A stretch of 64,000 nt of DNA, taken from positions 1,860,001 to 1,924,000 of the forward strand of contig NZ_JUGU01000001.1 in assembly GCF_000799465.1 (NCBI RefSeq), given 5' to 3'. Under the pieces are notes generated by a model that was not told where the DNA came from, searched no databases, and saw only the letters and a program-made list of their open reading frames with translations. Within the stretch, counting starts at the first letter, position 1. Each line of letters begins with the position of its first letter. Source of the stretch: Psychroserpens sp. Hel_I_66. GTDB lineage: Bacteria > Bacteroidota > Bacteroidia > Flavobacteriales > Flavobacteriaceae. Of the stretch, positions 43,414-51,696 are shown in pieces. Made by a program: the position numbers and the translations under genes.

Positions 43414-44436
43414 ATGAAAGCACTCAAATATATTCTCTTTTTACTACTCATTTTATTTATTGGTTTTGCAATTTATATTGCTGTCCAACCCAATGAATAT
43501 GAATTTAACAGAAGTAGAATAATCAAAGCACCAACTCCCGTTGCTTATAACACCGTCAATGATTTTAAAGAGTGGCCACGATTTTCTCCATGGATTGAGC
43601 AGGATAAAAATGCAGTTCTTGCATATAAGGATACAACCTCTGGTGTAGGCGCAGGATATAGCTGGGAAGGCGAGGATTTAGGAATTGGCAGTATGAAAAC
43701 AATTGATGTTCTCGACAATAAAATGATAGAACAGGAAATAGAATTTGTAGAACCTATGGAATCTAAATCTAATATTGTTTGGACATTTGAACCTGTAGAA
43801 GAAGGCACAAAAGTAACTTGGGCCATGAAAGGCAAACAAGACTTTATGACCAAAGCATATGTTGCATTTGCAGGCTCAATTGAGAAAAATACAGCGCCAG
43901 ATTTTGAAAGAGGTCTATTTAAACTGGACAGTATTGTAAAGGCAGACATGAGTAAATACACTATAGATGTGGAAGGTATTACCCAGCACAGTGGCGGATT
44001 TTACATCTACAATACGACATCTGCCAAAATGGAAGATTTCAAACAAAAAATGCAAGAAATGATGCCACAAGTTGGTGGTTATGCTATTTCAAATAATATT
44101 ACGATGGCAGGAAAACCATTTGTAATCTATCACAAGTGGGATCTAGAAAATAATACGGTGATGTTTTCTTGTTGCGTCCCAACAACATCAAAAATCATAA
44201 CATCAGACCCTAATGTTTTAACAGGACAATTAGAGCCTTTTAAAGCTGTGAAAACTACGCTAAAAGGCGATTATTCTAATTTACAAGAAGCTTGGGATAA
44301 AGCTATGGCTTACGTCAAGAACAATAATTTGATCCAGTTAGAAACGGGAATAGCTATAGAATCTTATATTAAAGGACCGGATGATTCTCCAAATCCTGCA
44401 GATTGGCTTACTGAAATTTATCTTGAAGTCGAGTAA
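43414..44436 (+). CDS. SRPBCC-domain protein with GyrI-like C-terminal domain
   Basis: 340 residues from the ATG at 43414 (MKALKYILFLLLILFIGFAI, a membrane anchor); 15 upstream codons in frame are unlikely. Residues about 35-185 are a polyketide-cyclase/START-like SRPBCC domain (RSRIIKAPTPVAYNTVNDF, WPRFSPWIEQD, VTWAMKGKQDF). Residues about 200-340 look like a GyrI/AraC-effector ligand-binding fold. It probably binds a small hydrophobic ligand at the membrane. A -7 box TATCTTTG lies at 43374-43381. crcB follows after 3 bases. Confidence 0.85.
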   Translation: MKALKYILFLLLILFIGFAIYIAVQPNEYEFNRSRIIKAPTPVAYNTVNDFKEWPRFSPWIEQDKNAVLAYKDTTSGVGAGYSWEGEDLGIGSMKTIDVLDNKMIEQEIEFVEPMESKSNIVWTFEPVEEGTKVTWAMKGKQDFMTKAYVAFAGSIEKNTAPDFERGLFKLDSIVKADMSKYTIDVEGITQHSGGFYIYNTTSAKMEDFKQKMQEMMPQVGGYAISNNITMAGKPFVIYHKWDLENNTVMFSCCVPTTSKIITSDPNVLTGQLEPFKAVKTTLKGDYSNLQEAWDKAMAYVKNNNLIQLETGIAIESYIKGPDDSPNPADWLTEIYLEVE

Positions 44437-44439
44437 TTG

Positions 44440-44805
44440 ATGAAACAAATTTTACTTGTTTTTATAGGTGGCGGATTTGGAAGCGTATTACGTTTCTTTA
44501 TCGGGAAATTTCTCAATAATCCTCAAAACGGAATTCCCTACGGAACATTCGCTGCTAACATTATTGGCAGTCTTTTAATAGGAGTCATTTTAGGCTTTGC
44601 TGCAAAAAACGATACCCTTTCATCTAATCAAACCTTACTTCTGGCAACTGGATTTTGTGGAGGATTTACCACCTTTTCAACCTTTGCCTATGAGAACCAC
44701 GTGTTATTAAAATCGGGAGATTTTATGAGTTTTGCGATATATACCATTGCTAGTTTCGTTTTGGGATTTCTTGCGGTTTTCTTCGGAATGTACTTGGCGA
44801 AATAA
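44440..44805 (+). CDS. crcB: Fluoride efflux channel FluC/CrcB
   Basis: A 121-residue protein with four membrane helices. Family motifs are GGGFGSVLRFFIGKF near the start, PYGTFAANIIGSLLIG, and GFCGGFTTFSTFAYE, which holds the Phe and Thr/Ser residues lining the fluoride pore. It forms dual-topology dimers that let F- leave the cell. It follows the SRPBCC gene closely; no fluoride riboswitch is evident upstream. Confidence 0.94.
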   Translation: MKQILLVFIGGGFGSVLRFFIGKFLNNPQNGIPYGTFAANIIGSLLIGVILGFAAKNDTLSSNQTLLLATGFCGGFTTFSTFAYENHVLLKSGDFMSFAIYTIASFVLGFLAVFFGMYLAK

Positions 44806-44981
44806 ATGGGTTTACAGTGAAAAGGCTCAAGTAAGCAACAGCCCATTGTTGTGAAAACATATCGAACTCAACTTTTAAAATAAGTTTTAAAAATCTCTAC
44901 TAATCACAAATCAAACTTAAAACCATCCTTAATTGGTAACTGCCGAAATAAGACTGAAGACTGAAGACTAAAATCTAGTAA

Positions 44982-45581
44982 CTAATCATGAAACTTCTTC
45001 ACTCCTGCTCTAACCTCTATATCTAAATAATTTTCTCTTGGCACAATTGGGCAAGAATATTTTTCATTATAGGCACAATAGGGGTTGTAAGCTCTGTTAA
45101 AGTCAATTTCAACAGTATTAGCATTTGGGATTTTCATGTCTATGTAACGTCCGCCACCATAAGTTGATTCTCCATTGGTATTGTCTAAAAAAGGAAGAAA
45201 TAGGTAATCTTCAAAACCTTCCGTTGACATTAGATCTTTACCTTGGTAGATATTGAGTTGGTGAGTTTGTCCTTTTAATTCAAAAGTTAATACACCATAA
45301 ATGCGTTCATCGGAAACTCGACTCGTTGTTGTTTGCATTTTAAACCATTTAGAATCTGGTGTTCTTTCTAAACTCGCTTTTACAACAAAGGTTGAATCGA
45401 ACTTAAAAAAATCGAGTCCTTTAAAGTCTTTTCGGTCTTTATTTTTTAATGGTGATTTGGTAGCATCTTTATATTCCGCATTAATTTTTCTCTGAAATTC
45501 GGTATCTCCAGCTATTGGTGTTTTTTCTTGAGCGCAACTCATTGTCGCAATACATAGCAGAACTGTTAATAGGTGTTTCAT
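44982..45581 (-). CDS. DUF1684 exported protein
   Basis: A 199-residue protein with a lipoprotein-like signal (LLTVLLCIATMSC, Cys about 16). The DUF1684 core includes FKGLDFFKFDSTFVVKA, the strand GVLTFELKGQTHQLNIYQ, the YGGGRYIDM turn and the family hallmark NPYCAYNEKYSCPIVPRENYL. Its function is unknown, though the fold is beta-rich. The 273-base gap to the next gene (45582-45854) contains only a -7-like TATTTTTG at 45609-45602 for this gene. Confidence 0.88.
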   Translation of the reverse strand: MKHLLTVLLCIATMSCAQEKTPIAGDTEFQRKINAEYKDATKSPLKNKDRKDFKGLDFFKFDSTFVVKASLERTPDSKWFKMQTTTSRVSDERIYGVLTFELKGQTHQLNIYQGKDLMSTEGFEDYLFLPFLDNTNGESTYGGGRYIDMKIPNANTVEIDFNRAYNPYCAYNEKYSCPIVPRENYLDIEVRAGVKKFHD

Positions 45582-45854
45582 TTGATTTATTTTGGAACTT
45601 CCAAAAATACAATTTGATTTTTGATTTTATAATTGACCTGAGAATATCTATCACAATAAGGTAAAACTTAATCGAGAATGAGTAAATGTCCAAATTTACA
45701 ATTGGTTTGCATTTTGGGCTTAATAGTACATAAAGACCTTTTTAATTCTTTCGCTTCAAGTAGGAACTGGAAGGGAAATTTCCGTAGCAAAAAAATAAGG
45801 GAAACGAAAACTAATTTTCTAATATTATAGATCACATCCTAAAATCAACATCTA

Positions 45855-46511
45855 TTAAGATATTTCAAAAAGCGTTGTCACAATTATTCCTTTGTCATCT
45901 TCTAAAGTGACGGTCGATAACGTATTTTCACTTTTAGCTACAAAATTAAAAGGCGCATCCAATATCTGTAATCCGCTTTGTTTTTTCAGTCTAGTACCTT
46001 GTCCAGAAATGATATCTTTATTGGCTTTAAATTGACCTTTGGGCACATGTTCAGTAAGAATAACATATTTAAAATTGCTGAGTTTATCTAAAATATGCTG
46101 TACTTCTCTATTTGATAAATGCTGAAGTACTTGTCTCAAAATCGCACAATCTCCAGCTGGCAGATGATCTGTTGCGAGATCCAAACATTGAAACTCTAAA
46201 TTGTTAGCCTTAAAATTTTGCTTGTTATAATTTATTAACTCTTCAACAACATCTACTGCAATATAGTTTTTGGTGAATTTTACAAAATGCTTACCAACAT
46301 TAAAGTCACCACAACCCAAATCACAAACCACTAATGGTTCTTCAAAAGATTTTAAAAATGAGGTGACAGCTTTTATGTATGGATCTATAATTTCAGAACG
46401 ATGCGAGCCTTCGCCCGAATAAAAGGGGTTTCCATTCTTGCCCCAAAGATGCATTTCATACACTTGATCCATAGCCTTTTTTGTTGGCCAAGGTTTTTTG
46501 TTCGATTTCAT
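45855..46511 (-). CDS. Class I SAM-dependent methyltransferase
   Basis: 218 residues from the ATG at 46511 (MKSNKKPWPTKKAMDQVYEM). The SAM-binding glycine motif is VCDLGCGDFNVGKHF, followed by the acidic AVDVVE at strand 2 and FQCLDLATDHLPAGDCAILRQVLQHLSN (motifs II and post-II). This layout is common to small-molecule and O-antigen-type methyltransferases. The target is unknown. It stands alone between a DUF1684 gene and a DUF2141 gene. Confidence 0.85.
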   Translation of the reverse strand: MKSNKKPWPTKKAMDQVYEMHLWGKNGNPFYSGEGSHRSEIIDPYIKAVTSFLKSFEEPLVVCDLGCGDFNVGKHFVKFTKNYIAVDVVEELINYNKQNFKANNLEFQCLDLATDHLPAGDCAILRQVLQHLSNREVQHILDKLSNFKYVILTEHVPKGQFKANKDIISGQGTRLKKQSGLQILDAPFNFVAKSENTLSTVTLEDDKGIIVTTLFEIS

Positions 46512-46696
46512 AATCAAAATAATGTCAAAGCGTGAATTTAGCACATTTCAGAAACAAGATTACCAACAAAATATCTCTATTTCTACAACTCATCCCTAAA
46601 ATCATACAATTGGGTAAAACGATTTATGTAAAGTTTTTAATTCTTTAGATATTTGAATCATCAAACAATAACAATTAACCATTAAAACAACATATT

Positions 46697-47116
46697 ATGA
46701 AAACTGTATTCTTAACAATCGCATTAACAATCATCTCAACTTTAGGATTTGCTCAAGACAACAAAGGGCAAACAATTACGGTAACCATTGAAAACGCAAA
46801 AAGTGACGATGGTAAAATAGTAGCTTCATTGAACACCAAAGACACGTTTATGAAAGCTGCTCCAATACAAAGTGCTTCGGCAGATATTAAAGACGGAAAA
46901 GCAACCTTGACCTTTGAGAACGTCCAACCTGGAGACTATGCTATTATGTTATTGCATGATTTAAACGGAAATGAAAGAATGGACTTTGAAGCTAACGGAA
47001 TGCCAAAGGAATCTTACGGTATGTCTAACAACCCAAGAAGTTTTGGGCCTCCAGTATACGAAGATGCAAAGTTTACAGTTGGTAATGAGAATGTCGATTT
47101 ATCAATTAGGTTTTAA
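46697..47116 (+). CDS. DUF2141 exported protein
   Basis: A 139-residue protein with a signal peptide (KTVFLTIALTIISTLGFAQ). A beta-sandwich follows with DUF2141 hallmarks: ITVTIENAKSDDGKIVASL, LTFENVQPGDYAIMLLHDLN, GNERMDFEANGMPKESYG and NNPRSFGPPVYEDAKF. It is a periplasmic or secreted protein of unknown role, widespread in this phylum. It is convergent with dps across a shared terminator. Confidence 0.9.
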   Translation: MKTVFLTIALTIISTLGFAQDNKGQTITVTIENAKSDDGKIVASLNTKDTFMKAAPIQSASADIKDGKATLTFENVQPGDYAIMLLHDLNGNERMDFEANGMPKESYGMSNNPRSFGPPVYEDAKFTVGNENVDLSIRF

Positions 47117-47137
47117 AAAAACTTCACCAATCAACTC

Positions 47138-47172
47138 AAAAAACCCTTTAGACTTTAATCTAAAGGGTTTTT
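47138..47172. terminator. Bidirectional terminator, DUF2141 / dps
   Basis: AAAAACCCTTTAGA and TCTAAAGGGTTTTT pair closely around a short loop with A and T runs. Confidence 0.85.
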
Positions 47173-47197
47173 CATTTAATCATTTTTCTTCGGAAAT

Positions 47198-47677
47198 TTA
47201 AACACTCTCTCCCAACCAAGCCTTCATCATCCAAACCGTTTTTTCCTGTTCGGTGATAAAATCACTCATCATTGCGTTTGTACCTTCATCATTGGCATCT
47301 GCAGAATCGTCAAGAATTTGACGCTCAAGTTTCAGTAATTCTGAAAGTGATTCTACAATAAGCTCAACAGCTTTTTCATCTTCGGAAATGTTCTTCCCAA
47401 CAGGCACTTTAGCTGCCTTGATATAATCATCAAACGTATGCAAAGGGGTTTCGCCCAATGTTAGAATTCGTTCTGCAACTGCATCTACCTTTAAGTTAGC
47501 ATTTGTGTAAAGTTCCTCAAACTTAACGTGAAGATCAAAAAATCGCTTACCTCTAATATTCCAGTGGATACCACGTAAGTTTTGATAATATAATTGAAAA
47601 TTTGCCAAAAGTGTGTTTAAATCCTTAGCAATTGATTTTGTTTTTTTGGTATCTAGACCTATACTATTAAGTGACAT
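47198..47677 (-). CDS. dps: Dps-type ferritin-like DNA-protection protein
   Basis: A 159-residue four-helix protein. The inter-subunit ferroxidase residues are visible in HWNIRGKRFFDLHVKFEELY (His, His/Asp and Glu), and the last helix region is ITEQEKTVWMMKAWLGES. Dps dodecamers oxidise and store iron with peroxide and coat DNA. It is transcribed divergently from an oxyR homologue, a classic regulator/target pair. The octamer occurs downstream at 47188 and inside at 47380. Confidence 0.95.
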   Translation of the reverse strand: MSLNSIGLDTKKTKSIAKDLNTLLANFQLYYQNLRGIHWNIRGKRFFDLHVKFEELYTNANLKVDAVAERILTLGETPLHTFDDYIKAAKVPVGKNISEDEKAVELIVESLSELLKLERQILDDSADANDEGTNAMMSDFITEQEKTVWMMKAWLGESV

Positions 47678-47773
47678 ACTATATATTATTTTATGAATTA
47701 AAATTTGTTGTATAAAGTTAAATAACTTCCAACCTTATCAACCAAAATTAGCTTATAATTAACGCGTAAAACG

Positions 47774-47807
47774 ATAGTTTTTATAAATAGTTTTTATATT
47801 TTTATAG
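47774..47807. promoter_or_regulatory. Tandem ATAGTTTTTATA repeats in the dps/oxyR gap
   Basis: ATAGTTTTTATA is repeated twice head to tail with a 13-bp period (47774-47798) and is followed by a third ATAG at 47804-47807. ATAG half-sites are the core of OxyR operators in enterobacteria, so this could be the OxyR site controlling both genes. The direct rather than inverted arrangement makes that uncertain. Confidence 0.4.
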
Positions 47808-47822
47808 TCTAAATGAATACAA

Positions 47823-48761
47823 ATGACTATTACACAATTACATTACGTTCTCGCCATTGCAGAACATAAGAACTTCACCAAAGCTGCGGAAAAATGTTTC
47901 GTTACACAACCCACATTAAGTACGCAAGTCCAGAAATTAGAAGACGAATTAGACATCCAGATTTTTGACAGGAGCAAAAAACCAATTGAGCTAACAGATG
48001 TAGGTCGAAAGATTGTACAACAAGCAAAAAACATTGTTGATGAGTCTGACCGTATCCAGGATATCGTAGACCAGCAAAAAGGTTTTATTGGTGGTGAATT
48101 TAGAATAGGGATTATCCCAACAGTCATGCCTACGCTTTTACCCATGTTTCTAAAATCGTTTATAAAGAAGTTTCCGAAGGTGAAATTGAAAATAGAAGAG
48201 TTAACTACGGAAGAAATCATAACCCGAATCATGGATGGCCACTTAGATGCTGCCATTGCTGCTACACCTTTAGAGCATGATGCTATAAAAGAGCGAGTGC
48301 TGTATTACGAACCTTTTGTTGGTTACATCCCACAAGACCATAGATTAAAGGACAAGAAAAAGATCGATGTCTCAGATCTTGATATTGATGACATGTTACT
48401 TTTAGAGGATGGCCATTGCTTTAGGGATGGTGTAATCAATCTCTGCAAAGCTTTTAAAAGTCATGAAGATGATGCGTTTCAATTAGAAAGTGGAAGTATA
48501 GAAACACTTATAAAACTCTCCAATGAAGGTTTGGGCATGACATTGTTACCTTATTTAAACACATTAGATCTAAACGATAAAATGAGCGAAAGACTCCATC
48601 ATTTTAATGAGCCTTCTCCTGCAAGGGAAGTAAGTATTATTTACCACAAAAATGAACTCAAAATGCAGATTATTGATGCGCTGCACAATGTGATTTCCGG
48701 AATTATTAGAGGTGCTATTGCGTTTCAAAATGTTGAGATTATTAGTCCGTTGCCAAAATAA
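47823..48761 (+). CDS. oxyR: LysR-type peroxide sensor OxyR
   Basis: A 312-residue LysR regulator. The HTH is in FTKAAEKCFVTQPTLSTQVQ, and the effector domain begins near 90 with FRIGIIPTVMPTLLP. The redox pair is exactly where E. coli OxyR has it: Cys199 and Cys208 in EDGHCFRDGVINLC. It senses H2O2 by forming a disulfide and activates defence genes. Divergent dps is the obvious target. A 145-base gap holds ATAG repeats next to its start. Confidence 0.95.
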   Translation: MTITQLHYVLAIAEHKNFTKAAEKCFVTQPTLSTQVQKLEDELDIQIFDRSKKPIELTDVGRKIVQQAKNIVDESDRIQDIVDQQKGFIGGEFRIGIIPTVMPTLLPMFLKSFIKKFPKVKLKIEELTTEEIITRIMDGHLDAAIAATPLEHDAIKERVLYYEPFVGYIPQDHRLKDKKKIDVSDLDIDDMLLLEDGHCFRDGVINLCKAFKSHEDDAFQLESGSIETLIKLSNEGLGMTLLPYLNTLDLNDKMSERLHHFNEPSPAREVSIIYHKNELKMQIIDALHNVISGIIRGAIAFQNVEIISPLPK

Positions 48762-48830
48762 AAAGTTTTTAATAATTGATTTTGAAATGTTTTTAGTAAA
48801 AAAATTAATAACATAATCTAAAAACCAAAT

Positions 48831-48906
48831 TTGACTTTCTAGAAAAAATAGTCGAACTTCGTCTAAAGATTGATAAAAAGCATGAAAATGATTTTTTATC
48901 AGAGTT
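48831..48906 (+). repeat. Dispersed intergenic repeat, copy D (right half only)
   Basis: It holds TTTGACTTTCTAGAAAAAAT, AGTCGAACTTCGTCTAAA and the same 31-base palindrome as copy C, here TGATAAAAAG-N11-TTTTTTATCA (48871-48901). The octamer-bearing left half is missing. It lies between oxyR and the convergent T9SS gene. Confidence 0.75.
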
Positions 48907-48934
48907 ACATTAAACGAAACAAAAAATACAATAA

Positions 48935-48962
48935 AAAAAAGCGACCGAATGGTCGCTTTTTT
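48935..48962. terminator. Bidirectional terminator between oxyR and the T9SS gene
   Basis: AAAAAAGCGACC and GGTCGCTTTTTT form a perfect 12-bp stem with a GAAT loop. Confidence 0.9.
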
Positions 48963-48989
48963 CTTTATATAATATAAAGCTATAGTTCT

Positions 48990-51560
48990 TTAGTTTTTAA
49001 CAATAACTTTTTGAGTTGATACATAATTACCACTAGTCATTCTCAAAACATAAACACCAGAAGCGATTCGATTTAAATCAATAGTATTTAAACCTGGATT
49101 TAGTTCACCTTTAGAAACGACTCCTCCAACAACATTATACATGATGTAATCAAATGAAGTGCTAACGTTTTGCAATTTGATATTTAATACATTATCAACA
49201 GCAGGATTTGGAAAAATAACTGGTGTTAAATCATCTGTGGTAGCGATTTCATTAACTCCCAAAGTATTGTTATCTATGCTAATTTCCCAAAGACCACGAC
49301 CATAAGTTGCAGCTACTAATTTATCTACCGTATAGTTAATTTCTATGTCACTAATATTTACATTTGGTAAGCCTTGACCTAGTTTTTCCCAGTTTCCAGA
49401 ACCTGTTTTGTAATAAGCTCCAACCTCTGTACCCGCAAACAGAATTTCGTTTGAACCTTGGTTTTGTTTAAAAACAACTTGCGTCATTTTTACATTTGGT
49501 AATCCTGCGGAAATGTTAACCCAAGAGCTACCTCCATCTATTGATTTAAACACTTTAGATCCATCAACATAACCGTTTACTGTTGCGTAAATAATATTAT
49601 TGTTATTTTGATTAACCGATAATGAGTTTAATTTAGCACTAGCTTCAGGCTCTGAAATTGAAGACCATGCAACACCATCGTTACTTGATTTTCTTGCTCC
49701 GTTTTCACCAATTACCATTAAGTTATTACCAAACGTTTCTATGTACGAGATTTGTCCTGCTCCAGAGTTTAGGTTTGACCAAGTAGCACCTTTATCTGTT
49801 GTTTTATAAACTTCAGCAAAACCACCATATAAAGTTGTTGGTATTGTTGTATTCATTTTAAGTGTCCAAACAAATGGAGCACCAGTTGATGGAGTATTTA
49901 AAAAGGTAGCCGAATCATAACTAGGAAAACCAATATCTGTTCTGCTCAAATTACCATTTTGTGATCCTAGATAACGTATTTGTGGATTTGTATAATCTAT
50001 AGCAGTACACGTACCGTCACCAGCTAAGGCAGAAACCCACTGTAAAGACCCATCTTTCATCTCTAAACTATAACCATCATTATCTTGGTTACCAATAATT
50101 TTATGATCTTCACTTTGTGGAGAAATAGCAACAGAATAAATTTGAGTTACTATCACACCATCTGAAATATAGTTTACAGTTGGTTTTTCTTCGGAAATTC
50201 CCGAATACGAAAAGTAAATCAAACCGCCATCATTGACTGCCCAAAAATCATAATTCGATCCAGTTTCTGCTCCCATTTCATGAATATCTGCATGACCGTA
50301 AGAACCTGCTGAAGAATTATCCTCCCAAGCATTATTCAGTGTAGTATACCAAAACCCTCCATTATCATCAGAATTGATGGCATCAACTCCACCACTTACA
50401 ATTAAACCGTTTTTTACCGCTAAAGCTTGGTTGTATGTGCCTTGAGCATTGTATCCCGTTGTAGGAACGCCTAAAGAAGTTAACGTTGGAGATGCATCTG
50501 CTGGATTATATGTAAATACTTGTCCTGCTTCATTCTGAATATAAAAAATACCCGTTGCAGCATCAGACGTTGATGCGTGTCTTGTAAAACTATTACCTTC
50601 AACGATCAACTGGATCCAATTTTCTCCATTATCCGAAGAAAATAAAATTCCTCCCCAACTGTCACAAGCTATGATATTTGATCCGTTTCTATGAAACTTC
50701 CCAATAGCTGCATCAGTGTAAGCGTGCGTATATGTGTTTGTCCATGTTGCACCACCATCTGTAGTTTTCTTGATAAATTGATTTGTACCAACAATAACAG
50801 TATTGTCATCTATGACGATTAAGTTAGATGTTGTTTCTTGCTCGTCTAAAGTGAAAGACAAACCAGTAGATTGGTAGGTTTCTCCAAAATCTGTAGATTT
50901 TAAAACACCTATTGATTTAATATGATCTGCATCGTAATCACCCGTAGAGACATAAATTGTTCCTGGGTTATTTGCGTCATTTGAGCTTCCGTCAAGATCT
51001 GTAACACCAATAGCAGCTAATTGATCTAGCTTTGGAGACCAAGTACTTCCATTATCGGTAGATTTCCAAATCCCTCCAACTGGAGCTGTTACAAATAAAA
51101 CGCTTTGTGCTTCTGGCACTTTGTTGAATTTTTTATAACTCGTAAGTCGTCCCATTTGTGGTGCATTTGAATAACCATTTGCGTCTGGCACAGTTTGCGG
51201 TCCTATGTTTGACCATAACTGTGAACTTTGAGTCGATCGACTTAAAGTATTTAAAGAAAGATTTAAAGTTCCATCTGCCTTTAATAATCCTGCATTGTAA
51301 AATCCTAATAATTCACTTGGGAAATTACCTTGTAAATCTACACGGTCTTTCCAGTAAAATGCCCATCGCTCAAATTGTTTGATCTTTTTAATATCAGATT
51401 TTAGAGTGCTTGTTTTTAAAGGTGCAAGTTCCTGTCGCATTTGATTGACAACCTCAAAGTAATTACTCGACTTTTTTAGAGGTGCGAGTTTGTAGTCTGT
51501 TGACTGCGGAAACATCACAAAAGTGATGAATAAAAAGAAAAGAGTAATTGTTTTTTTCAT
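48990..51560 (-). CDS. Large T9SS-secreted protein with Asp-box (BNR/sialidase-like) repeats
   Basis: 856 residues from the ATG at 51560, which opens the signal peptide (MKKTITLFFLFITFVMFPQS); 25 upstream in-frame codons are not credible. The body carries repeated Asp-box motifs such as GIWKSTDNGSTWSP, IKKTTDGGATWTN, LFSSDNGENWIQ, VYKTTDKGATWSN and VFKSIDGGSSWVN, indicating one or two beta-propellers. The C-terminal 80 residues are a type A sorting tail (VIFPNPAVDNVLNIK, LNRIASGVYVLRM, QKVIVKN). It is secreted by the Por system. Propellers of this type bind or cleave glycans or proteins; activity is unassigned. Confidence 0.9.
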   Translation of the reverse strand: MKKTITLFFLFITFVMFPQSTDYKLAPLKKSSNYFEVVNQMRQELAPLKTSTLKSDIKKIKQFERWAFYWKDRVDLQGNFPSELLGFYNAGLLKADGTLNLSLNTLSRSTQSSQLWSNIGPQTVPDANGYSNAPQMGRLTSYKKFNKVPEAQSVLFVTAPVGGIWKSTDNGSTWSPKLDQLAAIGVTDLDGSSNDANNPGTIYVSTGDYDADHIKSIGVLKSTDFGETYQSTGLSFTLDEQETTSNLIVIDDNTVIVGTNQFIKKTTDGGATWTNTYTHAYTDAAIGKFHRNGSNIIACDSWGGILFSSDNGENWIQLIVEGNSFTRHASTSDAATGIFYIQNEAGQVFTYNPADASPTLTSLGVPTTGYNAQGTYNQALAVKNGLIVSGGVDAINSDDNGGFWYTTLNNAWEDNSSAGSYGHADIHEMGAETGSNYDFWAVNDGGLIYFSYSGISEEKPTVNYISDGVIVTQIYSVAISPQSEDHKIIGNQDNDGYSLEMKDGSLQWVSALAGDGTCTAIDYTNPQIRYLGSQNGNLSRTDIGFPSYDSATFLNTPSTGAPFVWTLKMNTTIPTTLYGGFAEVYKTTDKGATWSNLNSGAGQISYIETFGNNLMVIGENGARKSSNDGVAWSSISEPEASAKLNSLSVNQNNNNIIYATVNGYVDGSKVFKSIDGGSSWVNISAGLPNVKMTQVVFKQNQGSNEILFAGTEVGAYYKTGSGNWEKLGQGLPNVNISDIEINYTVDKLVAATYGRGLWEISIDNNTLGVNEIATTDDLTPVIFPNPAVDNVLNIKLQNVSTSFDYIMYNVVGGVVSKGELNPGLNTIDLNRIASGVYVLRMTSGNYVSTQKVIVKN

Positions 51561-51696
51561 AGTAAATAATGTATTGATTAATAGCTTAAGAAAATGTGCT
51601 ACAAATATGAATAAGATATAGAGATTTAGGCACAATACTAACTACGCAAATACTACGCACATTAATAAAACCGGTAAAAAAGGAAGGTGTTACTAA

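Noticed and set aside
43545..43961. 138-codon antisense frame in the SRPBCC gene
   Set aside because: The sense frame has recognisable SRPBCC motifs and membrane anchor; the antisense frame has none.
44806..44981. Possible small RNA or terminator after crcB
   Set aside because: No stable stem with a T run could be found by eye, and no promoter box is present.
47843..48256. 137-codon antisense frame in oxyR
   Set aside because: The sense frame encodes the OxyR DNA-binding domain; the antisense frame arises from codon bias.
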